Assembly (NCBI GenBank): GCA_900557165.1
Contig: USRS01000062.1
Location: forward strand, 1-14,918
Source of the DNA: an uncultured Clostridium sp.
Lineage (GTDB): Bacteria; Bacillota; Clostridia; Peptostreptococcales; Peptostreptococcaceae
Length of the DNA stretch: 14,918 bases
Reading direction: 5' to 3'
In this document: piece after piece, positions 7,216 through 14,636 of the stretch
Layout: every line of letters begins with the position of its first letter
How positions within the stretch are numbered: position 1 is the first letter of the stretch
Notes under the pieces: generated by a model
Told to the model about the DNA's origin: nothing
Database searches by the model: none
The model's input: the letters and a program-made list of their open reading frames with translations, nothing else
Position numbers and translations under genes: made by a program

Positions 7216-7251
7216 AAAGGACTATAATTTTATAGTCCTTATAGTCCTTTT
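7216..7251 (+). terminator. Terminator after tmcAL with duplicated right arm
   Basis: AAGGACTATAA (7217-7227) pairs with TTATAGTCCTT (7230-7240). A second copy of the right arm, ATAGTCCTTT (7241-7250), follows at once and can pair with 7216-7225 instead. The tract TCCTTTTCC after it is a modest T-run. Confidence 0.75.
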
Positions 7252-7264
7252 CCTATTTAAATTT

Positions 7265-7293
7265 TCATATTTTATTTATTTTATTAATATAAT
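7265..7293 (+). promoter_or_regulatory. Candidate sigma-E promoter of ylbJ
   Basis: TCATATT (7265-7271), 14 bases, AATATAAT (7286-7293) matches the sigma-E consensus TCATATT-N14-CATACAAT at 7/7 and 6/8 positions. Transcription would start near 7300, about 25 bases before the favoured start at 7325. ylbJ is under sigma-E control in Bacillus. The AT-richness weakens the statistics. Confidence 0.45.
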
Positions 7294-7324
7294 TTTTTAA
7301 AGTCTTTTATTTATGGGTGATTTT

Positions 7325-8509
7325 ATGTATATATCAAAATTAACTAAATATTTTTTCCCAAAACTTATAGTTATAATACTTATCATAGGCATTGTAATTT
7401 TCCCCAACGATTCTATTTTAGCTGCTAAAAATGGCATAAACATATGGGTAAACATATTAATTCCTTCTCTGCTCCCTTTTATTATAGGCGCAAATCTTAT
7501 TGTATCAATAAAAGTTGTTGATATTATAGGAGCACTAATCAATCCCATAACTCAATTTATTTTTAATGTATCTGGCAAAAGTGCTTTAGTCTTTGTCATA
7601 TCTGCTATTTCTGGTTATCCCGTTGGAGCCAGACTAGCTTCTGATTTACGACTTAATAAAGATATTTCTACTTTCGAAGGTCAAAGATTAGTTTCTTTTT
7701 GTTCTACATCAGGTCCATTATTTATAATTGGTGCTGTTGCTGTAGGAATGCTAAATAATGCATCTTTAGGATATTTAATGCTTATTTGTCATTACCTAGG
7801 TGCCATTAGCGTAGGATTGATTTACAGGAATTATGGAAAGGAAAAAAGATCAAAGCATCATGAAAGTATAGTTAACAACATAAAAAATTTATTAAATTCC
7901 TCTGGTGATCAAAAAGGATTTTTTATTTCTTTCGGTAATGCCGTTGTAAGTGGTGTAAATACTTTATTAGCAGTGGGAGGATTTGTAATTATTTTTTCTG
8001 TTGCCTTTAAAATTTTAAGCTTATTTCAAGTTATCGATTGTATATCTTACATATTATGTTTTTTATTTTCTTCTTTTGGACTTACAAAAGAAATTTGTTC
8101 TGCTTTTATCAGTGGCTTATTCGAAATAACTATAGGTTGCAATAACATCACAAGTGTTTCTTGCCTTTCTGAGGCAGTTAAAGCCAGTTTATGCAGTTTC
8201 ATTATAGGTTTTAGTGGTTTATCTATCCTAGCTCAATGTTGCAGCTTTATTGCAAAAACTGATATTAAAACTAATATTTACATAGTCAATAAATTTTTAC
8301 ATGGTATATTTGCTGGAATTTATGTTTTTTTACTTTATCCTTTTAGTAAAACTTATTTGCCTGTTTCAAATTTTACTACCATATACAATTCATTTTACAA
8401 CAACACTGTTTTAGATGAATACTTTCATAATTTTAAAATCATCTTAATAATAACAGTTATAATATATGTTCTTTTTAATTTATATTTTCTATATATAACT
8501 AAAGATTAG
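7325..8509 (+). CDS. ylbJ: Sporulation integral membrane protein YlbJ
   Basis: YlbJ is a polytopic membrane protein of the nucleoside-recognition/Gate family, needed for spore cortex formation in Bacillus. The product has 394 residues from the start chosen here, with about eight to ten hydrophobic segments spread over its length. Family signatures seen are LIPSLLPFIIGANL near the N-terminus, the conserved SGYPVGARLASDL, STSGPLFIIGAVAVG, and in the C-terminal half GLFEITIGC and SGLSILAQ. An in-frame ATG at 7313 has no ribosome binding site. The ATG at 7325 is preceded by GGGTGAT, which pairs with the 3' end of 16S rRNA at correct spacing, so it is preferred. A sigma-E-like promoter lies upstream. 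In Bacillus ylbJ sits with ylbH, ylbI and ylbM; here those genes are still close but in altered orientation. Confidence 0.9.
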   Translation: MYISKLTKYFFPKLIVIILIIGIVIFPNDSILAAKNGINIWVNILIPSLLPFIIGANLIVSIKVVDIIGALINPITQFIFNVSGKSALVFVISAISGYPVGARLASDLRLNKDISTFEGQRLVSFCSTSGPLFIIGAVAVGMLNNASLGYLMLICHYLGAISVGLIYRNYGKEKRSKHHESIVNNIKNLLNSSGDQKGFFISFGNAVVSGVNTLLAVGGFVIIFSVAFKILSLFQVIDCISYILCFLFSSFGLTKEICSAFISGLFEITIGCNNITSVSCLSEAVKASLCSFIIGFSGLSILAQCCSFIAKTDIKTNIYIVNKFLHGIFAGIYVFLLYPFSKTYLPVSNFTTIYNSFYNNTVLDEYFHNFKIILIITVIIYVLFNLYFLYITKD

Positions 8510-8515
8510 AAAACT

Positions 8516-8547
8516 AAGAAAGCTCCCAAACTTATGGGAGCTTCTTT
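8516..8547. terminator. Bidirectional terminator between ylbJ and the coaD operon
   Basis: AGCTCCCA (8521-8528) and TGGGAGCT (8535-8542) pair perfectly around a 6-base loop, extended by AAGAA and TTCTTT with one bulge. It ends immediately before the stop codon of the leftward gene at 8548, so it serves both convergent units. Confidence 0.9.
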
Positions 8548-9060
8548 CTAACCTTCTCTTAATTCTTCTTTATTTCTTTTTACTATTTCTAGTGTTTCAA
8601 TTAAATTTTGTTCTACACAACTTATTACATCTTCTGCATATTGAAGAGAACCTTCTCTTATTTCAACTGCATAAGATTCCGCTTTATTTATTATTTGTGA
8701 AGCTCTCTCTTTTGCTCTTTCAACTACTTCATTAGATTCAACTATATCATCAAATTGCTGCTTAAGATTTTCTTCGAATTCTTCGCCTTCTTTAGCTTTA
8801 ATTTGAGCTTCTTGATTTGCTTGAGCTATTATTTTTTCTGCTTCTGTTTTTGCTTCAGTTATTATTCTTTGTCTTTCTCTATTTATCCAAATAGCTTGGT
8901 TTACTTCCTCAGGCATTAATGATTTTATATCACTTATTATGTTAAGAACTTCTTCTTTATCTAAACTTATAGATTTTCTCGTCAATCCTTTAAGAGGTGC
9001 ATTCTCTATTATTTCTTCTAATTCTTGAAATAAATCCATTATTTCTAAATCTATCTTCAT
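8548..9060 (-). CDS. Coiled-coil protein downstream of coaD (ATP synthase subunit b/H-like or DivIVA-like)
   Basis: This highly charged 170-residue protein has no membrane segment. Residues about 1-60 form an acidic head with VLNIISDIKSLMPEE (about 38-52). Residues about 62-160 are a long alanine- and glutamate-rich heptad pattern (for example TEAEKIIAQANQEA and AKERASQIINKAE) resembling the peripheral-stalk helix of ATP synthases. Proteins of this type sit next to coaD in many Clostridia and are often labelled 'ATPase' on the coiled coil alone. No nucleotide-binding motif is present, so that label is unsupported. It begins 17 bases after coaD, behind AGGGGG, at the end of the recG-rsmD-coaD transcript. 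Function unknown; a scaffold or cell-division role is only a guess. Confidence 0.8.
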   Translation of the reverse strand: MKIDLEIMDLFQELEEIIENAPLKGLTRKSISLDKEEVLNIISDIKSLMPEEVNQAIWINRERQRIITEAKTEAEKIIAQANQEAQIKAKEGEEFEENLKQQFDDIVESNEVVERAKERASQIINKAESYAVEIREGSLQYAEDVISCVEQNLIETLEIVKRNKEELREG

Positions 9061-9077
9061 ATTTTTCCCCCTACTTA

Positions 9078-9566
9078 CTATTTAGTCTTATTTTCTAAGG
9101 CTATTAAAACTTCTTTAGGCACTAAATGCTTTACATCAGCTTCAAATTTAAGAACTTCTTTTATTAAAGATGAACTTACAAAAGAATATTGTTTGTTAGT
9201 TGGTAAAAATATGGTTTCTATCTTAGAATCCAATTCTTTATTCATATGAGCCATTTGTAATTCATAATTTACATCAGCTTCACTTCTAACTCCTCTAACT
9301 AAAGTATCTATTCCATGTTCCCTACAGTAATTTACTAATAAACCTTGGAATTTGATAACTTTTATATTATCTAAATCTTTTGTACAAGCATTTATAAGCT
9401 CAACTCTTTCTTCTAGAGAAAATAATCCTTTTTTATTTGGATTTATAAGTACTCCAATTTGTAATTCATCAAATAATTTTGATGCTCTAGAAATTATATC
9501 TAAATGTCCATTGGTAATTGGATCAAAACTCCCTGCAAATATTGCTTTACGAATTTTTTTATCCAT
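9078..9566 (-). CDS. coaD: Phosphopantetheine adenylyltransferase
   Basis: CoaD catalyses the fourth step of CoA synthesis, joining ATP and 4'-phosphopantetheine to give dephospho-CoA and pyrophosphate in the cytoplasm. The 162-residue length is typical. Motifs: GSFDPITNGHLD (12-23) with the TxGH nucleotide-binding signature (T18, H21), LVRGVRSEADVNYE (89-102), and SFVSSSLIKEV (128-138). The start codon lies one base after the rsmD stop (TAA-A-ATG), with GGAGGA inside the end of rsmD, so translation is coupled. The rsmD-coaD pair (ylbH-ylbI in Bacillus) is one of the most conserved pairs in Firmicutes. Confidence 0.98.
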   Translation of the reverse strand: MDKKIRKAIFAGSFDPITNGHLDIISRASKLFDELQIGVLINPNKKGLFSLEERVELINACTKDLDNIKVIKFQGLLVNYCREHGIDTLVRGVRSEADVNYELQMAHMNKELDSKIETIFLPTNKQYSFVSSSLIKEVLKFEADVKHLVPKEVLIALENKTK

Positions 9567-9567
9567 T

Positions 9568-10122
9568 TTATTCCTCCACTTTATAAAATGTTATTGTCGT
9601 ATTTCCATATTTTTTTTCTCTGCTTTTATATAATCTTCCCATATTATCTGGAAATTTATCCACAGTATCATGTTCTACAACTATAATACCATCTTCTTTT
9701 AATAATTCATTATTATCAACTGCTAATAGGGCATCGCTAAACATATTTTTATAATATGGAGGGTCCATAAAAATAACATCAAACTTTTCTTTTTTTAATG
9801 CTAAAGAATTTATAGCACTTTTAAAATCTAAATTTAAAACTGTACTTTCATTTTCAACTCTAGCCTTTTTTATATTAGATTTAACAATATTTATGCTTTC
9901 CTTGCTTTTATCTACAAAAACACATTTGTTTGCTCCTCTAGATAAACACTCTATACCTAAAGAACCTGTCCCTGCAAATAAATCTAATATATTACTATCC
10001 ATCATATATGAATTAATCATATTAAATAAAGATTCTTTAACCCTATCTGTTGTAGGCCTCACATCATCATTTTTAGGAGCATTTAATTTTAGTCCTCTTG
10101 CTTTTCCTGAAATAACTCTCAA
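9568..10122 (-). CDS. rsmD: 16S rRNA (guanine(966)-N2)-methyltransferase RsmD
   Basis: RsmD methylates G966 of 16S rRNA in the small subunit, using S-adenosylmethionine. The 184-residue protein is a standard Rossmann methyltransferase: MRVISGKARGLKL at the N-terminus, RPTTDRVKESLFN (22-34), motif I DLFAGTGSLGIE (47-58), the acidic residue after strand beta2 in VFVDKSK (68-74), and the catalytic DPPYY (120-124). The start codon is TTG (10122-10120), eight bases behind AAAGGAG; no ATG fits, and the family N-terminus begins exactly here. It follows recG by 38 bases and is coupled to coaD. Confidence 0.96.
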   Translation of the reverse strand: MRVISGKARGLKLNAPKNDDVRPTTDRVKESLFNMINSYMMDSNILDLFAGTGSLGIECLSRGANKCVFVDKSKESINIVKSNIKKARVENESTVLNLDFKSAINSLALKKEKFDVIFMDPPYYKNMFSDALLAVDNNELLKEDGIIVVEHDTVDKFPDNMGRLYKSREKKYGNTTITFYKVEE

Positions 10123-10160
10123 AATCGTATCTCCTTTCTCTATTTTACCATAAACTTCAA

Positions 10161-12218
10161 CTAATTTAATGAGATTTCTTCACGCTCACTAAATTTATAT
10201 AGTATTTCTTCTTTTATTTTTTTATTTTCTATTAATTGTAATTTGCTATCTTGTCCAATTATATATCTTGCTTCTAATTGGGCTTGTTTTAATATTTTTA
10301 TATGTTTGAAAATATTGGCAACCCTAAGTTCTGGAAGACCATGTTGTCTAGTTCCAAAAAATTCTCCAGGGCCTCTAATTTCCAAGTCCTTTTGAGATAT
10401 TTTAAAGCCATCTGTTGTTTCTTCCATTATGGCCATTCTTTCTTTGCATACTTCTGTTTTTGAATTATAAATCAATATACAGTAAGATTTATGCTTACCT
10501 CTACCAACACGACCTCTAAGTTGATGGAGTTGAGCCAAACCAAATCTTTCTGCATTTTCTATTATCATCAATGTGGCATTAGGTACATTGACTCCAACTT
10601 CAATTACAGTTGTAGATACAAGTATATCTAATTTTTTATTTTTAAAATCATCCATCACTGCATCTTTTTCACTCGGCCTCATTTTACCATGAAGAAGTCC
10701 CACTCTAAGATCCGAGAAAAATTCCCTTTTTAGTTCTTCCACCAATTCAGAAGCTGCTGTAGCTTCTATTTTTTCACTTTCTTCAACTAAAGGACATACA
10801 ACATAAACTTGTCTTCCTTTTTCAACTTCATCTCTGACTAAATTTTCATAAGCTTCTTTTCTTCTTTTGTGCTCTATAGCAATAGTTTCTATAGGCTGTC
10901 TTCCTGGAGGTAGTTCATCTATTATAGATATATCTAAATCCCCATATAAAATAAGTGCTAATGTTCTAGGAATTGGTGTTGCCGTCATAACTAAAATATC
11001 AGGGCTATCTCCTTTATTTGACAGTCGACCTCTTTGTCTAACTCCAAATCTATGTTGTTCATCTGTTATAACCATTCCTAAATTCTTAAATTCAACTTTA
11101 TCTTCTATTAAGGCGTGAGTCCCAATTAAAATATCTATTTCTTGATTTTTAACTTTTTGTAATAACTTTTCTTTTTGTTTTTTTGTTAAACTTCCTACTA
11201 ATAACTCAGATTTAATATTAAAGCTTTCTAATATCTCTTTAAAGGAATCATAGTGTTGCGAGGCTAAAATCTCTGTAGGTGCCATTAAAGCCCCCTGATA
11301 GCCATTTAAAACTACATTAGCTAAAGCTAACAGAGCAACTACAGTTTTTCCACTTCCCACATCTCCCTGAACTAATCTATTCATTATTTTTGAAGATGTC
11401 ATATCATTGATAATTTCATTTAAAGCCCTACTTTGAGCTTTAGTAAGATTAAAGGGCAGTGAATTTATTATATCCTTTAATTTTTCTTTTTCATCAAATT
11501 CTATACCACTAGACTCATTAATTCCACTTTTAAAATAAAAAAGTCCCATCTGTAAAATTAAAAATTCTTCAAACACCAATCTATATAAAGCAATTTTTAA
11601 AGCTTCTTTACTACTTGGAGAATGTATATTTCTTATGGCAAAATCAATTCCACATAATTTATACTTTTCCAATAAATATGTTGGTAGATATTCTTCAACC
11701 TTAAATTCTTCTTTAACTAGAACTGTTCTAATCATACCTTGTAGTTCTTTGTTACTTAAACCATAAGTCAATGGATACACTGGTTCAATTTTACAAGTTG
11801 AAGTAGGCTTATTAGTATAATGTTCTACTTCTATTGGAATAAATTCCTTAAAATTATTTTCAACTTTAACTTTTCCAAAAGCCAATATACTATCTCCACT
11901 TTTAAATACTTTTGTTATGTATTCCTGATTAAAGAAGGACATTTTTATGTATCCACTCTCGTCTCTTATATCCATTCTAGTTATTTTCATGCCTTTTTTG
12001 GGGCTATAAGTATCAATTTTAAAAATAATACCCTTTATAGATACCTTATCTTCATTTTCCAGTTGGCTTATTTTTTTAACTACACTTCTATCTTCATATT
12101 GTCTCGGAAAATAATATATTAAATCTTTAAGTGTAAATATATTTAATTTTTGTAGCTTTTCAGCCCTTTTAGGACCTATTCCTTTTACAAATTGTATTTC
12201 CTTATTTAAGTTATTCAT
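10161..12218 (-). CDS. recG: ATP-dependent DNA helicase RecG
   Basis: RecG is a superfamily 2 double-stranded DNA translocase that remodels stalled forks and Holliday junctions. The 685-residue length is normal. In order: an N-terminal helical part with VKGIGPKRAEKL (11-22), the wedge OB-fold domain (about 50-150), Walker A GDVGSGKT (285-292), APTEILA (313-319), the DEQH box (386-389) followed by RFGVRQRG, TATPIPRT, and the C-terminal helicase lobe with STTVIEVGVNVPNA and QLRGRVGRG. A GTG at 12227 is in frame but has no ribosome binding site; ATG 12218 lies five bases after AGGTGA and is preferred. A terminator closes the yloV unit upstream, so recG probably uses its own promoter (12282-12311). 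Confidence 0.98.
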   Translation of the reverse strand: MNNLNKEIQFVKGIGPKRAEKLQKLNIFTLKDLIYYFPRQYEDRSVVKKISQLENEDKVSIKGIIFKIDTYSPKKGMKITRMDIRDESGYIKMSFFNQEYITKVFKSGDSILAFGKVKVENNFKEFIPIEVEHYTNKPTSTCKIEPVYPLTYGLSNKELQGMIRTVLVKEEFKVEEYLPTYLLEKYKLCGIDFAIRNIHSPSSKEALKIALYRLVFEEFLILQMGLFYFKSGINESSGIEFDEKEKLKDIINSLPFNLTKAQSRALNEIINDMTSSKIMNRLVQGDVGSGKTVVALLALANVVLNGYQGALMAPTEILASQHYDSFKEILESFNIKSELLVGSLTKKQKEKLLQKVKNQEIDILIGTHALIEDKVEFKNLGMVITDEQHRFGVRQRGRLSNKGDSPDILVMTATPIPRTLALILYGDLDISIIDELPPGRQPIETIAIEHKRRKEAYENLVRDEVEKGRQVYVVCPLVEESEKIEATAASELVEELKREFFSDLRVGLLHGKMRPSEKDAVMDDFKNKKLDILVSTTVIEVGVNVPNATLMIIENAERFGLAQLHQLRGRVGRGKHKSYCILIYNSKTEVCKERMAIMEETTDGFKISQKDLEIRGPGEFFGTRQHGLPELRVANIFKHIKILKQAQLEARYIIGQDSKLQLIENKKIKEEILYKFSEREEISLN

Positions 12219-12256
12219 AATTCTCACCTATTGTATTATTCCTTTACGAATAAAAA

Positions 12257-12292
12257 TCCTGTATAACATACTAAAAGTACGATTATACAGGA
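12257..12292 (-). terminator. Terminator after yloV
   Basis: TCCTGTATAA (12257-12266) and TTATACAGGA (12283-12292) form a 10-bp stem, with an inner TACT/AGTA mini-stem in the loop. On the minus strand it is followed by five T. It lies just past the yloV stop codon and before recG. Confidence 0.82.
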
Positions 12293-12311
12293 CTAGTTAA
12301 TCATTATTCAA
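12282..12311 (-). promoter_or_regulatory. Candidate recG promoter embedded in the yloV terminator
   Basis: On the minus strand TTGAAT (12306-12311) overlaps the end of yloV and TATAAT (12282-12287) lies in the first arm of the terminator, with an 18-base spacer. Transcription would start near 12275, in the hairpin loop, so the resulting RNA could not form the terminator. Confidence 0.5.
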
Positions 12312-13929
12312 CTGAAATTAAGTAATAATAAAGAGGTTGTCCTCCATAGTGTAATTCTACATCAACATCTTCGAAATTTTCTTCTAATGCATCTCTTAGA
12401 GCTTGTGCATCTTCTTTAGATGTATCTTCTCCATAGAATAAAGTTATTATAGCACTATCTTCATCTACTAATTTTTCTATTAAATCAGTAGTTATTTCAT
12501 CAACTTTATCTCCTGCAGATAATAATTTACCTTCAGCTATACCTATTATATTACCTTCTTTAACTTCTACATCATTTATAACTGTATCTCTAACAGCATA
12601 AGTAACTTGACCTGATTTTACTGTTGATAAAGCTTCCATCATGTTAGCTTCATTTTCAGCTATATCAGCGTCTCCATCAAAAGTAACTAAAGCAGCAAAT
12701 GCTTGCGGAACATTTTTAGTAGGTATAACTACTATGTTTTTGTCACTTAATTCTTTTGCTTGGTTAGCCGCCATTATTATATTACTGTTGTTAGGTAATA
12801 TTATTATATTTTTAGCATTTAATTTTTCTATAGCTTTCATAAAGTCTTCAGTACTTGGATTCATAGTTTGACCACCTTCTATTATATGATCAACTCCAAA
12901 ATCTCTAAATATTTGTGCTAAACCATCACCCATAGAAGTTGCTATAAATCCGTATTCTTTTTCTTCAACATGTACTTCTTCAGTTTGAGCCGCTTCTTTT
13001 AATACTTTATTTTCATGTTGAAGTTTCATATTTTCAACTTTTATAGTTAATAATTGTCCGTAACTTAATGCTTCTTGTATAGCAAGACCTGGATCATTTG
13101 TATGAACGTGAACTTTTATAACACCTTCATCTCCAACAACAGCTAAGCTATCTCCGTATTTCATAAATCTTTCTCTTACTGTTAAATCATCAACTTTATT
13201 AGTTTCAAGTATAAATTCTGTACAGTATTGGTATTTTATATCTTCTGTAGATATATTTTGTTCAACACTAACATTTGTATCAGATGATATTCCACCTTCA
13301 ACTAATTCTATATTATTTCCTTTTAGTGAAGATAACATTCCTTCATAAATAAGAACTAATCCTTTACCACCTGAGTCTACAACACCAGCTTCTTTTAATG
13401 CTTTTAATAACTCTGGAGTCTTATTTAAAGATTCATTAGCTTTTTCAACTACTAGTTCAAGAAATTCTATCATATCCATATCTTCTTGAGCTATTTTTTC
13501 AGCATATTCTCCACTTTCTCTAACTACAGTAAGAATAGTACCTTCTATTGGTTTTATAACAGCTTTGTAAGCAGTATCAGAACCATTTTTAAATGCATTA
13601 GCTAAATCTACAACATTTAAGTTTTCTTTTCCTTCTACTGATTTTGCTATACCTCTTATTATTTGAGATAATATAACTCCTGAGTTTCCTCTGGCTCCCA
13701 TTAAAGAACCTTTTGAAAGAGCCTTACCTATATCAGTTACATTATCATTTTGTACTTTAGCTAATTCTTTTATTGCATATGATATAGTTAAAGACATATT
13801 TGTTCCTGTATCTCCATCTGGAACTGGGAATACATTTAATTTATCAACTAAATCTTTATTGTTTTGAAGATTATTTGCACCTGAAACAAACATATCTCTG
13901 AATTTTTTTCCGTCTATACATTGAATCAT
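12304..13929 (-). CDS. DAK2-domain protein YloV (fatty acid kinase FakA-like)
   Basis: The 541-residue protein has the FakA/YloV architecture. The N-terminal DAK2 ATP-binding domain (about 8-200) shows FPVPDGDTGTNM (34-45, with the Mg-binding aspartates D38 and D40) and MGARGNSGVILSQ (77-89). A middle domain and a C-terminal domain follow. In Staphylococcus FakA phosphorylates fatty acids bound by DegV-like FakB proteins, feeding acyl-phosphate to PlsX/PlsY chemistry. plsX is elsewhere in this window and no fakB is present. It starts behind TAGGAGGAAG, 15 bases after yloU, and ends at the terminator at 12257-12292. Homology is clear; kinase activity on fatty acids is inferred from the family. 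Confidence 0.93.
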   Translation of the reverse strand: MIQCIDGKKFRDMFVSGANNLQNNKDLVDKLNVFPVPDGDTGTNMSLTISYAIKELAKVQNDNVTDIGKALSKGSLMGARGNSGVILSQIIRGIAKSVEGKENLNVVDLANAFKNGSDTAYKAVIKPIEGTILTVVRESGEYAEKIAQEDMDMIEFLELVVEKANESLNKTPELLKALKEAGVVDSGGKGLVLIYEGMLSSLKGNNIELVEGGISSDTNVSVEQNISTEDIKYQYCTEFILETNKVDDLTVRERFMKYGDSLAVVGDEGVIKVHVHTNDPGLAIQEALSYGQLLTIKVENMKLQHENKVLKEAAQTEEVHVEEKEYGFIATSMGDGLAQIFRDFGVDHIIEGGQTMNPSTEDFMKAIEKLNAKNIIILPNNSNIIMAANQAKELSDKNIVVIPTKNVPQAFAALVTFDGDADIAENEANMMEALSTVKSGQVTYAVRDTVINDVEVKEGNIIGIAEGKLLSAGDKVDEITTDLIEKLVDEDSAIITLFYGEDTSKEDAQALRDALEENFEDVDVELHYGGQPLYYYLISVE

Positions 13930-13944
13930 ATTCTTCCTCCTATA

Positions 13945-14295
13945 CTACTTAACCCTAATACCTTGCACGTTAACATCAATTTTGCTAACTTTTATTGATG
14001 TAGTATTTTCAACTGAGTATTTTACTCGCTCGATTATGTTGTTTGCAACTGTAGAAATATTAATTCCATATTGCATTATAACAAATAGTTCAATTTCTAT
14101 TTTATTATCTTCTGTCTCATATATCTTAACGCCTTTAGTCGCATTGTCTCCTTTTAGTAATTCAACAATACCTTTTATTTTTTGTGAGAAACCTACTAAT
14201 CCGTAACTTTCCATTGCAGCTCTGTATGCAATTTGAGCTATAACATGTTTATCTATTTCTATACATCCATATTCATTATTTACTTTAGTAGTCAT
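13945..14295 (-). CDS. Asp23/Gls24 family protein YloU
   Basis: The 116-residue single-domain Asp23 protein has the family start YGCIEIDKHVIAQIAYRAAMESYGLVG (quoted in part: IEIDKHVIAQIA, 12-23), then an alternating beta pattern with IKVSKIDVNVQGIRV at the C-terminus. Asp23 relatives sit at the cell envelope or are abundant cytoplasmic stress proteins; the yloU member is almost always paired with yloV, and a partner or regulatory role for the kinase is suspected but not established. The start follows GAGGGGGT. Promoter elements lie at 14387-14415. In Bacillus rpmB lies on the other side of yloU; it is not seen here before the compositional break. Confidence 0.93.
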   Translation of the reverse strand: MTTKVNNEYGCIEIDKHVIAQIAYRAAMESYGLVGFSQKIKGIVELLKGDNATKGVKIYETEDNKIEIELFVIMQYGINISTVANNIIERVKYSVENTTSIKVSKIDVNVQGIRVK

Positions 14296-14386
14296 GGTTT
14301 TACCCCCTCATTTCATTTTTTATTATATTTTGCACAATTTGGAATTATTATTTCTTAAATTGAACAAATTTCCTTTATTTTAATAA

Positions 14387-14415
14387 ATTATAGTTTATAT
14401 TTTTATTTTAGACAA
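14387..14415 (-). promoter_or_regulatory. Sigma-A promoter of yloU-yloV
   Basis: On the minus strand TTGTCT (14410-14415), 17 bases, TATAAT (14387-14392). The -10 is perfect. Predicted start near 14380 gives a leader of about 85 bases. A second TATAAT lies nearer the gene but lacks a -35. Confidence 0.55.
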
Positions 14416-14541
14416 TATATATAATACTATAACTGTTTAATAATTTAAATAAATAAAAAGACGTTTGTTGTAAATACAATATATAAATTATAAAAAGATA
14501 TAAAAAATTTTTTTGTAGAACCTAGCAATTTAGTGCATAAT

Positions 14542-14574
14542 AAAATAATGATAATAAACTTTTATCATTATTTT
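14542..14574. terminator. Orphan terminator hairpin
   Basis: AAAATAATGATAA (14542-14554) and TTATCATTATTTT (14562-14574) form a perfect 13-bp stem with a 7-base loop, followed by TTCTTT on the plus strand. No gene in the window ends here: to the left is only the yloU leader. It presumably belonged to a leftward gene that should lie to the right of it. Confidence 0.8.
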
Positions 14575-14581
14575 TTCTTTA

Positions 14582-14614
14582 CCCGATTCAATGCGTATCC
14601 GTTTTGACGGCTAA
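14582..14614 (+). pseudogene. Possible 3' end of an unidentified gene, cut by the junction
   Basis: In the GC-richer piece a frame reads PDSMRIRFDG and stops at TAA 14612-14614. It would be the tail of the gene preceding the licD-like gene, with everything upstream missing. Ten codons are too few to name a family, and a chance frame cannot be excluded. Confidence 0.3.
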
Positions 14615-14636
14615 TAATTATCACGGTGGTGAAAAC

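Larger units (their letters stand above)
14296..14636. other. Upstream region of yloU to the licD-like gene (341 bases)
   Basis: Up to about 14575 this is very AT-rich, non-coding DNA with the yloU ribosome binding site, its promoter and an ownerless terminator. From about 14580 the composition becomes GC-richer and holds the end of an unknown reading frame (14582-14614), then a 22-base gap to the licD-like start. rpmB was looked for and not found. Confidence 0.7.

Noticed and set aside
7297..7548. Leftward frame overlapping the start of ylbJ
   Set aside because: It is antisense to the conserved YlbJ N-terminal region and has no start signal. The sigma-E-like promoter of ylbJ lies at its end.
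9352..10153. Rightward frames opposite coaD and rsmD
   Set aside because: They lie antisense to conserved enzymes with intact motifs and coupled translation, and show no start signals.
10867..12122. Rightward frames opposite recG
   Set aside because: They are shadows of the RecG frame, without ribosome binding sites or recognisable content.
12219..12227. GTG start adding three residues to RecG
   Set aside because: It has no ribosome binding site, whereas AGGTGA is correctly placed for the ATG at 12218.
14296..14541. Riboswitch, T-box or other structured leader upstream of yloU
   Set aside because: I looked for conserved T-box or riboswitch sequence and for stable stems. Apart from the terminator at 14542-14574 the region is featureless AT-rich DNA.
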